This document shows positions 1-5,210 of a DNA stretch of 5,210 bases, piece by piece. This DNA comes from Candidatus Methanofastidiosia archaeon. Its GTDB lineage: Archaea > Methanobacteriota_B > Thermococci > Methanofastidiosales > Methanofastidiosaceae. The stretch is taken from contig PWMA01000127.1 in assembly GCA_003558335.1 (NCBI GenBank), forward strand, positions 1 through 5,210, given 5' to 3'. The notes beneath the pieces are model-generated. The model saw only the letters and a list, made by a program, of their open reading frames with translations, ran no database searches and had not been told where the DNA came from. How positions within the stretch are numbered: the stretch's first letter is position 1; each line of letters opens with the position of its first letter. The position numbers were made by a program, and so were the translations under genes.

Positions 1-204
1 ATCATATAGAGATATATTCGGATTATCTTTTATGTTTGATATTGTATGGGGAGATGCTATTTCAGCAAATACTAATTTATTTTTATCTATAACAGAAATA
101 CTTCCTTTGGGAGATACATTTGGGACACCTTTTGGAGTAGATGTTGCAACAAAAGCTAATTTTTGTTTTTGAATCATATCCATTACATCTTGAGTCATTT
201 CCAT
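1..204 (-). CDS. Pyridoxamine 5'-phosphate oxidase-like FMN-binding protein, N-terminal part (runs off the left edge)
   Basis: The reverse strand reads 68 uninterrupted codons from an ATG at 204 to the window edge, so the 3' part is missing. The protein starts MEMTQDVMDMIQ. It continues with an FVATSTPKGVPNVSPKG segment (about residues 18-34), then VFAEIASPHT (45-54) and a DNP motif (60-62). This pattern of a short helix, a 'FVAT...G.PN.SPKG' strand pair and 'SP.T..N....NP' is typical of small split-barrel proteins of the pyridoxamine-phosphate-oxidase-like superfamily. These bind FMN or related flavins and are usually about 130-160 residues long and cytosolic. The physiological substrate of such stand-alone members is generally unknown. 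The start is supported by GGTGAT three bases upstream and by an in-frame TAG further upstream with no earlier start codon. The gene is divergent from the DUF2284 gene. The family call is from recognition and is fairly secure; the precise activity is not known. Confidence 0.8.
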   Translation of the reverse strand, partial: MEMTQDVMDMIQKQKLAFVATSTPKGVPNVSPKGSISVIDKNKLVFAEIASPHTISNIKDNPNISLYD

Positions 205-207
205 TTT

Positions 208-213
208 ATCACC
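208..213 (-). promoter_or_regulatory. Ribosome binding site GGTGAT of the flavin-binding protein gene
   Basis: Read on the minus strand, GGTGAT is followed by AAA and then the ATG at 204. GGTGAT complements the AUCACC part of the 16S rRNA tail, a register often seen in methanogenic archaea. It fixes the start of the truncated left-edge gene. Confidence 0.6.
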
Positions 214-253
214 GGCACTATATTGTGTTTCCTACTTTTTATATTTATTGCTT

Positions 254-283
254 ATTATATTGTTAAAAAGTTATTTAAGTAAA
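254..283 (-). promoter_or_regulatory. Candidate bacterial-type promoter for the left-edge flavin-binding gene
   Basis: On the minus strand TTTACT (4 of 6 matches to TTGACA) is followed, 18 bases later, by TATAAT (6 of 6). This would give a leader of about 40 bases before the ATG at 204. It is meaningful only if the host is a bacterium; in an archaeon the TATA-like stretch at 236-249 would be the better candidate. Confidence 0.35.
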
Positions 284-300
284 CAGATATAGATATTATA

Positions 301-305
301 GTGAT
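301..305 (+). promoter_or_regulatory. Probable ribosome binding site GTGAT deciding the DUF2284 start
   Basis: GTGAT is followed by four bases and then the ATG at 310. The GTG at 301 is in frame and could be taken as a start, but nothing resembling a ribosome binding site lies in front of it. Used as part of a GGTGAT-type site, these bases explain initiation at 310. The same motif serves other genes in the window. Confidence 0.5.
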
Positions 306-309
306 TCAT

Positions 310-864
310 ATGAACCAGATATACAACAAATTAATTCAGATGGCGATTAGTAAAGGTGCAACCTCTGCAAAAGTGATCTCCATAGATGAAGTTTCAGTTA
401 ATGATTGGGTGAGACAAAAATGTGAATTTGGATGTACGCGGTATGGAAAGAAATATACTTGCCCACCCTATGTTCAGCCACCTAAGGAAACAAGAAAAAG
501 ATTAAAAGAATACGATAAAGCCTTGATAATAAAGTTTGGAGAAATTAAAGACAGTATGGAATGGCGAGATATTCAGAAACTTATGGCTGAACTGGAAAGG
601 GAAGCTTTTCTTAATGGGCTATACAAAGCATTTGCCTGTGGAGCTGGAACATGCAAGCTTTGTGATGAATGTACAGCTGACCAAATTCAAACCCCAACTC
701 TTTTTGACAAGAGAAAATGTGTTTACAGGCGTATAGCTAGACCCTCGATGGAAGGCGTGGGAATTGATGTATTCCAAACTGCAAAAAATTCAGGCTATGA
801 TCTTAAAGTAGTTCCTAATGAAGATATGTGTTTCACTAGCTTCTGCTTATTGTTACTAGAATAG
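310..864 (+). CDS. DUF2284 family cysteine-rich putative metal-binding protein
   Basis: The protein is 184 residues from the ATG at 310; an in-frame GTG at 301 would add three residues. It carries ten cysteines. C38, C42 and C51 lie in a C-x3-C-x8-C segment ending in CPPY. C110, C115, C118 and C121 form CGAGTCKLCDEC. C137 precedes an ARPSMEGVGIDV block (about 143-154), and C174 and C179 lie close to the C-terminus. The CPPY element, the clustered CGxGxCxxCxxC and the 'RPSME.VGIDV' block together are characteristic of DUF2284, annotated as predicted metal-binding proteins and frequent in methanogens and other strict anaerobes. Iron-sulfur cluster binding is plausible from the spacing but not shown. 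There are no membrane segments or signal peptide, so it should be cytosolic. It is transcribed towards the transporter operon and stops 4 bases from that operon's end, so it is not co-transcribed with it. The biochemical role of the family is unknown. Confidence 0.88.
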   Translation: MNQIYNKLIQMAISKGATSAKVISIDEVSVNDWVRQKCEFGCTRYGKKYTCPPYVQPPKETRKRLKEYDKALIIKFGEIKDSMEWRDIQKLMAELEREAFLNGLYKAFACGAGTCKLCDECTADQIQTPTLFDKRKCVYRRIARPSMEGVGIDVFQTAKNSGYDLKVVPNEDMCFTSFCLLLLE

Positions 865-868
865 ATGA

Positions 869-1606
869 TTATTCCATAGTAGTTATTTGACAATATTTTT
901 TAGGAGGTCCTTTAAAAACTACGGAGCCTTCTTTTAATGCTACAATATTATCGGACATATGTTTTATCAAAGGTGTATTGTGAGATATCAAAAGATATCC
1001 AAATTTCATCTCTTTCTGTAGATTCTTTAAAAGAGCTAGTATTTGTGCTTGTACAGCGATGTCAAGTGCTGAAGTTGGTTCGTCAAGTAAGATATACTCC
1101 GGATCAACTAGAAGTATTCTAGCAAGGGCCACTCTTTGATTTTGACCACCTGAAATTTGATGAGGATATCTACAAAATATATCTGAGGATAAACCTACCT
1201 TTTCAAGATGCTCTAAAATAAAGGATTTCCTATCAGTTTTTTGGATTCCAATTAATTTTGCCGTTTCGTAAAGTGATTGCTCTATAGTTTTTTTAGGATT
1301 TAAAGATCCTTGGGAATCTTGGAAAACCATTTGAATTGTTCTTAGTGTTTTCAGTCTTTCATCTTTTGGCATATTCCAGATATTTGAATTATTTACAAGG
1401 ATGCCACCCTTGGTGGGCCGTTCCAAACCTATTATAATTTTTGCAAGTGTTGTTTTTCCAACTCCAGAAGGCCCAACTAGCCCAACTGTTTTTCCTTTAA
1501 TAATTTCTAACGAAACATCAGAGAGTATTAAATCTTCGTTTTTTGTAAAAATTCCGTATTTGTAGGATTTTGAAATATTGTCAACAATTACAGAAATAGG
1601 TAACAC
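869..1606 (-). CDS. ABC transporter ATP-binding protein, OppF/DppF/NikE type (last gene of operon)
   Basis: This is the second ATPase of a peptide/nickel-class ABC importer, supplying one of the two nucleotide-binding sites at the cytoplasmic face. In its 245 residues the Walker A motif GPSGVGKT lies at 45-52 and the Q-loop FQDSQGSLNP at 95-104. The ABC signature SGGQNQR is at 152-158, Walker B YILLDE at 171-176, the D-loop ALD at 180-182 and the switch histidine H209 in SHN. All catalytic elements are intact. It lacks the C-terminal oligopeptide-transporter extension found on its partner and stops about 35 residues after the switch histidine, so it is shorter than typical OppF/DppF (over 300) and nearer to NikE. 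The start is GTG, overlapping the 3' end of the preceding ATPase gene by 19 bases, with GGAAGG eight bases upstream. The next in-frame Met lies beyond Walker A, so GTG is the sensible start. Substrate specificity cannot be read from an ATPase. Confidence 0.9.
   Translation of the reverse strand: MLPISVIVDNISKSYKYGIFTKNEDLILSDVSLEIIKGKTVGLVGPSGVGKTTLAKIIIGLERPTKGGILVNNSNIWNMPKDERLKTLRTIQMVFQDSQGSLNPKKTIEQSLYETAKLIGIQKTDRKSFILEHLEKVGLSSDIFCRYPHQISGGQNQRVALARILLVDPEYILLDEPTSALDIAVQAQILALLKNLQKEMKFGYLLISHNTPLIKHMSDNIVALKEGSVVFKGPPKKYCQITTME
896..901 (+). terminator. Possible oligo-T termination signal after the DUF2284 gene
   Basis: A run of six T on the plus strand lies about 30 bases after the DUF2284 stop codon, within the end of the convergent ATPase gene. 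No stem-loop precedes it. Oligo-U runs alone can terminate transcription in archaea; in a bacterium this would not be a credible intrinsic terminator. The run may simply be coding sequence of the opposite gene. Confidence 0.2.
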
Positions 1607-2529
1607 CTCACTTGCCTTCCATTATGAGAAGTTATGGATGGAACTTTTTCAGTGCATTCCTTTTTCACATATGGGCATCTTGGATGAAATTTACATCCTT
1701 TTGGAATATTTACCATTGAAGGAGATGTCCCTTTTGGAGGATTGAAACCTCTTTCTGGTAAACTGTCCAAAAGTATTTTAGAGTAAGGATGAAGAGGATT
1801 ATTGAAGAATGATTCTGTTTCACTAATTTCTAATATATCTCCAGAATACATTATTGCTATTCTATCCGATAACTCTCTTGCAACAGAAAGATCATGTGTT
1901 ATGATAAGGAGGGAAGATTCATTAGCTCTTTTTAAAGTCTTAAATTCTTCAATCATATCTGTTATTAGTATATTATCGAGACCTTTTGTTGGTTCATCAG
2001 CAATAATAATCGAAGGATTTAAAGTCATAGATATAGCTAATAGAACTCTTTGGTTCATACCTCCTGACAATTGGTGTGGATACATTTTAGCTGTTTTAGA
2101 AGGGTTTTGAAATCCCATTGTTCTTAAAAGATCTATAGATTTATTAAAAGCATCTTTTTTATTCATTTTTTTATGTATTAACAAAGGTTCGGAAATCTGA
2201 TCTCCGATTTTCTGGAGAGGGTTTAAGGACATAGAGGGATTTTGAAATACTATTGAAATTTCTTGCTGTCTAATTTTTTCAATTTCTTTTTCAGACATTT
2301 TTAGAATGTCTTGTCCTTTATACATTATTTTTCCAGATACTTTGGCATTTTGTGGTAAAAGTCTCATTATAGAATTGGCTATAACGGATTTTCCACACCC
2401 GGTTTCACCTACCAATGCAAGAGTTTCATTATTATTGAGATTAAAAGAGGATTTATTTACTGCATAAACATTGCCGATAACGGTAGAAAATACTATGCTC
2501 AATTCTCTAATTTCTAGTATACTTCCCAT
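1588..2529 (-). CDS. ABC transporter ATP-binding protein, OppD/DppD/NikD type, with C-terminal four-cysteine domain
   Basis: This is the first ATPase of the importer, pairing with the shorter ATPase encoded downstream. In its 313 residues the Walker A motif GETGCGKS is at 41-48, the Q-loop FQNPSMSLNP at 95-104 and the signature LSGGMNQR at 154-161. Walker B IIIADE lies at 174-179, with a KGLD D-loop at 182-185 and the switch histidine H212 in ITHD. After the ATPase core comes the family-specific C-terminal extension: NPLHPYS (244-250) and a cysteine-rich tail with C279, C285, C292 and C309 (C-x5-C-x6-C-x16-C, including FHPRCPY). This tail is diagnostic of oligopeptide/dipeptide/nickel transporters and has been reported to hold an iron-sulfur cluster in some DppD proteins. 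The start ATG overlaps the preceding permease stop by one base (TAATG), which implies translational coupling. A weak AGTGG lies seven bases upstream. Cytosolic, membrane-associated through the permeases. Confidence 0.93.
   Translation of the reverse strand: MGSILEIRELSIVFSTVIGNVYAVNKSSFNLNNNETLALVGETGCGKSVIANSIMRLLPQNAKVSGKIMYKGQDILKMSEKEIEKIRQQEISIVFQNPSMSLNPLQKIGDQISEPLLIHKKMNKKDAFNKSIDLLRTMGFQNPSKTAKMYPHQLSGGMNQRVLLAISMTLNPSIIIADEPTKGLDNILITDMIEEFKTLKRANESSLLIITHDLSVARELSDRIAIMYSGDILEISETESFFNNPLHPYSKILLDSLPERGFNPPKGTSPSMVNIPKGCKFHPRCPYVKKECTEKVPSITSHNGRQVRCYLFL
1615..1620 (-). promoter_or_regulatory. Ribosome binding site GGAAGG supporting the GTG start of the last ATPase
   Basis: Read on the minus strand, GGAAGG sits eight bases before the GTG at 1606, inside the coding sequence of the preceding ATPase. 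It supports use of the GTG start, since the reading frame offers no ATG until after Walker A. Confidence 0.55.
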
Positions 2530-3377
2530 TATTCGTCCACTTCCTCAGTATTATCTTTCTCTTCAAGTGCAAAGCCTATTATCATTAATGAAAAAACTAC
2601 ACCGACTATGCACAAGCCTGGTGGCAAATACCACCACCACATTTCATTGATAAGTGCTCCTTTCATAAAAGCAAAGTTTAACATCATGCCCCAACTCTTC
2701 ATAGTCGGATCCCCTAGACCTAAAAAAGATATTGATGCCTCAGATATCATTGCGGATGCGATTGTTAGCATGAATTTTGGTATAATAATATAAATTATAT
2801 TTGGAATTATGTCCGAAAAAATGATATGTCTATCTCTAAATCCAAGAGATTTAGAGCTTAAAATGAAAGGGGAGTCTCTTATCTGTAAAGTAAGAGATCT
2901 AACAACTCTAGCAATATTTGGCCACCACAACAAACCAATCAATAACATTATTATGACAAAACTTGGTCTTAAAAGTGCAGCTAAGATTATAATCAAAGGT
3001 ATCCTAGGTATCATTAAAGATATGTCTGTAATTGCCATCAAGATTTCATCGACTAAACCCCTATAATAGCCTGATGAAAGACCTATTAATATCCCTATAG
3101 CTGTCGCAATTATTGAAGCCCCAAATCCCACAATCAAACTAACCCTTGTACCATGGAATAACTCTGAAAGGATATCATTGCCCATATCATTAGTTCCAAG
3201 AAGGTGATCGCTTGATGGAGAAGAATATGGTTCAAATCTTTCCCAAGGGCCATAGGGAGATATTATGTCCGCAGATATTGCCACAAAGAGAAAAACAGAA
3301 AATATAAATATTCCTATCAAACTAAGATTAATTTTATTTATTGTAAATTTTTTAAGCTCTTCTATATGGTGCGTCAT
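2529..3377 (-). CDS. ABC transporter permease, OppC/DppC/NikC type
   Basis: One of two integral membrane subunits forming the translocation channel of a peptide/nickel-class importer. The 282 residues begin with a short cytosolic helix and a first membrane segment (about 16-36). Next comes the family hallmark DHLLGTNDMGNDI (57-69), which matches the 'H.LGTD..GRD' element of OppC/DppC N-termini. Further hydrophobic segments lie at about 79-101, 112-136, 139-153, 194-212 and 250-270. The cytosolic coupling loop that contacts the ATPases falls at about 171-193 (SLGFRDRHIIFSDIIPN). Its residues SSKSLG replace the more usual EAA..LG, within normal family variation. The SFLGLGDP..SWGMML block (217-232) and WWWYLPPG (247-254) are also typical. 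The start ATG overlaps the upstream permease stop in an ATGA arrangement and is preceded by AGGTGAT, so translation is coupled and balanced between the two permeases. The acidic tail (EEKDNTEEVDE) should be cytosolic. Confidence 0.94.
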   Translation of the reverse strand: MTHHIEELKKFTINKINLSLIGIFIFSVFLFVAISADIISPYGPWERFEPYSSPSSDHLLGTNDMGNDILSELFHGTRVSLIVGFGASIIATAIGILIGLSSGYYRGLVDEILMAITDISLMIPRIPLIIILAALLRPSFVIIMLLIGLLWWPNIARVVRSLTLQIRDSPFILSSKSLGFRDRHIIFSDIIPNIIYIIIPKFMLTIASAMISEASISFLGLGDPTMKSWGMMLNFAFMKGALINEMWWWYLPPGLCIVGVVFSLMIIGFALEEKDNTEEVDE

Positions 3378-4321
3378 GTACCATCACCTATTCTGGGATC
3401 AATTATCCCGTATAAAATATCTACAAAAGCGTTAGCTAAAACTACCATAAGACTGATAATCATAAATGCACCATATAAAATTGGATAGTCTCTTGAAAGT
3501 AAGGCGTCATAAATAAGAGTCCCCATGCCGTTCATAGAAAAAACAATTTCAATTAGCAAGGCTCCTGTTAAAATAAATCCAAAATCTAAAGCTAGAATTG
3601 TCAAAAGAGGCAAAGATGAATTTTTGAATATATGTCTGAACAAAATCTGATTTTCAGATAATCCTTTTGCCTTTGCATAAACTACATATAATTTTGATTT
3701 TTCTTGTATTACGCTTCCTCTCATGATCATATAGTTTCTAGAATTCAAAAATAGTGTCATAATAGTTATGGGAAGAAAAAAATGATGCAATATATCAAAT
3801 AAACTTCCAGTTGTATAAAATCCCTTTGTGGGAAATAGTCCAAATTTAAAAGAAAAAATATACAAAAATATTAAAGACAGGAAAAAGGTTGGAGTAGAAT
3901 AAAATCCCAGCTCAGTTAATGTTAGCATTTTAGATACTTTTTTTGAAGATTTTATTCCAGAAAAAGCCCCCAGCAAGGATCCAATTATAGAACTTAAGAT
4001 TATTGAAGGAAGAACAAGTAACAAAGTCCATTTCATTCTAGAAAATATAACAGATGTCACAGGACCTTTAAGATGATAAGTATACCCAAAATCAAAGCGA
4101 AAAACATTGCCCCAGTAATCAATATATTGAAGATGAAGAGGTTTATCAAGACCCATTTGTTCTGTTAATTCTTGAAGTGTTTCTTCAGTCATGTGAAAAT
4201 CTTCACCCAAAAGGTTAGTGAGAGGGTCACCTGGCATTGCTCTAGGGATTATAAAATTGAGAGAAAAAATAACAAATATTGCAAGTAAGTAACGTATTAA
4301 TTTTTTTGAGTTAATTTTCAT
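3374..4321 (-). CDS. ABC transporter permease, OppB/DppB/NikB type
   Basis: The first integral membrane subunit of the importer, pairing with the permease encoded just downstream. The 315 residues show a first membrane helix (about 9-25) followed by the PGDP motif at 30-33. An extracytoplasmic region of about 70 residues follows, containing MGLDKPLHLQY (56-66) and the FDFGYT element (76-81). All of these are hallmarks of OppB/DppB/NikB. Further membrane segments lie at about 99-120, 138-160, 178-195, 238-260 and 281-302. The coupling loop is at about 210-234 (YAKAKGLSENQILFRHIFKN), equivalent to the EAA motif of binding-protein-dependent permeases. The C-terminal signature comprises the E-I-VFSMNGMG stretch (258-267), DYPI (278-281) and DPRI (308-311). 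The length is normal and nothing appears broken. The ATG lies just after the methyltransferase stop with a short non-coding spacer, and AAAGGGATC precedes it. Substrate is not predictable; peptides and metal chelates are both transported by relatives. Confidence 0.95.
   Translation of the reverse strand: MKINSKKLIRYLLAIFVIFSLNFIIPRAMPGDPLTNLLGEDFHMTEETLQELTEQMGLDKPLHLQYIDYWGNVFRFDFGYTYHLKGPVTSVIFSRMKWTLLLVLPSIILSSIIGSLLGAFSGIKSSKKVSKMLTLTELGFYSTPTFFLSLIFLYIFSFKFGLFPTKGFYTTGSLFDILHHFFLPITIMTLFLNSRNYMIMRGSVIQEKSKLYVVYAKAKGLSENQILFRHIFKNSSLPLLTILALDFGFILTGALLIEIVFSMNGMGTLIYDALLSRDYPILYGAFMIISLMVVLANAFVDILYGIIDPRIGDGT
3383..3388 (-). promoter_or_regulatory. Ribosome binding site GGTGAT of the second permease
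   Basis: Read on the minus strand, AGGTGAT lies five bases before the ATG at 3377, within the end of the preceding permease gene. It supports the ATGA-overlap start and is the strongest ribosome binding site inside the operon. Confidence 0.65.
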
Positions 4322-4340
4322 TTGATCCCTTTTAAGTGGT

Positions 4341-5117
4341 CTATTTAATTAAGTAAAGCAGTGCATCTTTTCTTTGGCATAGAACCTTGTATGAATCAGA
4401 TTCTTTTATTAGTCTATTATTATTTTTAAGATAGCTGTATATCTCGTCTTCTGTTTTGTTTGTATAGGGATAAGACTCGTATACAAATTCTAATGGAAGT
4501 GTATAGTCTGAAGTGAATATTTCTACATTAAAAATGTATCCCATATCATGCAATATATTATAAAGGCATAGAAAGTCAACAGAATTTTTAGTATCGTATG
4601 CAAATTCTCTTAAAGGATCTCCTTTTCCAGCCCTAAATACTAAAAAAATTCCTTTTGAAGCAGTAAATATTGATTTTTCAAGGAAAGAGTATATATCATC
4701 GTCAAAAAAACTATATGATGCAAGAGTATAGTCAACAGTTCCTAATTCTTCTTTTGATGCTTCATTCCATTCTTTTTCTAAATATATTATATTATTTGAA
4801 TTATTATTTTTTGCCTTTTCTTTTAAAATCTTCAATTGATGTGAGGAAGGATCTAAAGCTATTACTTTTTTAACTATGTTAGAAAGAGGAATGGCAAATG
4901 CACCCGTTCCGGCCCCAATGTCTAAAACTATATCATCAGGAAAAAGAAAAAAAGATACCCTGTTAAAAATTTCTCCAGGGTATCCAGAATAGGACATTAG
5001 CTTGTCATAATGCTTCATTTGTTCCCAAAAATCATCGTTTGAAATACCTTTATCGCTTAGTATTTTTAGATAACTTGATTGGTTAATTGAAGCATTCCAT
5101 TTTTCTATCCAATTCAT
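4341..5117 (-). CDS. Class I SAM-dependent methyltransferase within the transporter operon
   Basis: A 258-residue cytosolic protein with a Rossmann-type AdoMet-binding fold. Motif I, VLDIGAGTGAFAIPL, lies at 64-78 and binds the methionine part of AdoMet. VIALDPS (85-91) ends the second strand with the acidic residue D89, expected to hold the ribose hydroxyls. EKEW (114-117) sits in the motif III position and DYTLASYSFF (129-138) in motif IV. The N-terminal 60 residues (MNWIEKWNAS..., with NDDFWEQMKHYDKLM and SGYPGEI) form a helical cap, and about 100 residues after the core probably complete the substrate pocket. Neither end resembles an rRNA, protein or nicotianamine-synthase type enzyme that I can recognise. 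The acceptor substrate is therefore unknown. It overlaps the preceding binding-protein gene by 35 bases, with AGAAGG seven bases before the ATG, and ends 20 bases before the first permease gene. This places it inside the importer operon and suggests a substrate-related role. Confidence 0.88.
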   Translation of the reverse strand: MNWIEKWNASINQSSYLKILSDKGISNDDFWEQMKHYDKLMSYSGYPGEIFNRVSFFLFPDDIVLDIGAGTGAFAIPLSNIVKKVIALDPSSHQLKILKEKAKNNNSNNIIYLEKEWNEASKEELGTVDYTLASYSFFDDDIYSFLEKSIFTASKGIFLVFRAGKGDPLREFAYDTKNSVDFLCLYNILHDMGYIFNVEIFTSDYTLPLEFVYESYPYTNKTEDEIYSYLKNNNRLIKESDSYKVLCQRKDALLYLIK

Positions 5118-5208
5118 TATGATACCTTCTTAGATTAAAGAACGTTTCTTTGTTGTAGATTCCATATAGAGGGTCTACGTACCATCCAGTGTATTTATTA
5201 CTGTAAGG
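5083..5208 (-). CDS. C-terminal end of a probable family 5 solute-binding protein (SBP_bac_5; enters from the right edge)
   Basis: The minus strand has an open frame from the window edge to a TAA at 5083-5085. It gives 41 residues, PYSNKYTGWYVDPLYGIYNK... ending in RKMECFN. Only the extreme C-terminus is present. The aromatic-rich W-Y-V-D-P-L-Y-G-I-Y-N-K-E-T-F-F stretch resembles the C-terminal region of peptide/nickel-type periplasmic or lipoprotein binding proteins (DppA/OppA/NikA group), where a 'YG.YN.ETF' segment is common near the end. The position is exactly where such a gene is expected, immediately upstream of a complete BCDF-type transporter set that otherwise lacks a binding protein. 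Its last 11 codons plus stop overlap the start of the methyltransferase gene in another frame. The identification is an inference from a short fragment plus context; some other upstream protein cannot be excluded. Confidence 0.6.
   Translation of the reverse strand, partial: PYSNKYTGWYVDPLYGIYNKETFFNLRRYHNELDRKMECFN
5125..5130 (-). promoter_or_regulatory. Ribosome binding site AGAAGG of the methyltransferase gene
   Basis: Read on the minus strand, AGAAGG lies seven bases before the ATG at 5117, inside the end of the binding-protein frame. It supports the start even though that start lies upstream of the previous gene's stop codon. Confidence 0.55.
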
Positions 5209-5210
5209 AG

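Larger units (their letters stand above)
205..309. promoter_or_regulatory. Divergent AT-rich intergenic region with candidate promoters
   Basis: This 105-base gap separates two divergently transcribed genes and must hold the start of both unless one is leaderless. For the minus strand, bacterial-type boxes can be read: TTTACT (278-283 on the plus strand) and a perfect TATAAT (254-259), separated by 18 bases. A TTTTTATATTTATT stretch (236-249) resembles an archaeal TATA box and can be read on either strand. It lies about 60-75 bases before the DUF2284 start. No convincing bacterial -35/-10 pair was found for the plus strand. A tandem AGATATAGATAT lies at 285-296. Which promoter logic applies depends on whether the host is a bacterium or an archaeon, and chance matches are easy in sequence this AT-rich. 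Confidence 0.45.

Noticed and set aside
301..864. GTG at 301 as the start of the DUF2284 gene
   Set aside because: No ribosome binding site precedes it. The same bases form GTGAT at a suitable distance before the ATG at 310.
937..1122. Plus-strand 61-codon open frame, and similar ones at 1802-2110, 2608-2793, 2809-3066, 4670-4873 and 536-736
   Set aside because: They lie entirely within well-supported genes (five antisense, one in an alternative plus-strand frame), show no family motifs and have implausible composition, so they are shadow frames.
1588..2529. Asn instead of the more usual Arg in the ABC signature (SGGMNQR, and SGGQNQR in the partner ATPase)
   Set aside because: This position varies among peptide/nickel ATPases, and the essential S-G-G and Q-R residues are intact, so no functional defect is implied.
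4341..5117. Methyltransferase as a nicotianamine-synthase or CntL-like metallophore enzyme
   Set aside because: Motif I reads DIGAGTG, as in ordinary methyltransferases. The glycine-proline-rich motif expected of nicotianamine synthase-like enzymes is not seen. A metallophore role, if any, would be by methylation.
5137..5151. Perfect inverted repeat AAAGAA-CGT-TTCTTT, resembling an operator half-site pair
   Set aside because: It lies inside the coding sequence of the upstream gene (codons for N-K-E-T-F-F) and is made of low-complexity A and T runs. Nothing else supports regulation there.

Overview
This AT-rich window (roughly one third G+C by eye) comes from a prokaryote, most likely an anaerobe. 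A low-G+C methanogenic archaeon and a clostridium-like Firmicute both fit. Several starts are preceded by GGTGAT or GTGAT (208-213, 301-305, 3383-3388). This matches the 16S tail in a register common in methanogens and leans slightly towards an archaeon, but it is not decisive. The family assignments below rest on motifs recognised by reading; no database search was run.

Layout. At the left edge (1-204, minus strand) is the N-terminal part of a small FMN-binding, pyridoxamine-phosphate-oxidase-like protein, cut by the window edge. It is divergent from a DUF2284-type cysteine-rich protein (310-864, plus strand), and a 105-base AT-rich gap lies between the two starts. The DUF2284 gene converges, with only 4 bases between stop codons, on a long minus-strand operon that fills the rest of the window.

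The operon, read from right to left, runs: 3' end of a probable substrate-binding protein (5208-5083), class I SAM-dependent methyltransferase (5117-4341), OppB/DppB/NikB-type permease (4321-3374), OppC/DppC/NikC-type permease (3377-2529), OppD/DppD/NikD-type ATPase (2529-1588) and OppF/DppF/NikE-type ATPase (1606-869). Neighbouring genes overlap by 35, 4, 1 and 19 bases, with a single 18-20 base gap before the first permease, so this is one tightly coupled transcription unit. Its promoter must lie beyond position 5210.

Together the genes encode a complete dipeptide/oligopeptide/nickel-class ABC importer: two permeases, two ATPases and, by its C-terminal fragment, a binding protein. The substrate cannot be read from the sequence. 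The unusual element is the methyltransferase between the binding protein and the permeases. It suggests that the imported compound, or a metal-binding small molecule the system depends on, is methylated by a dedicated enzyme. That is a hypothesis, not a demonstrated function. No mobile element, CRISPR array, tRNA or rRNA was seen.
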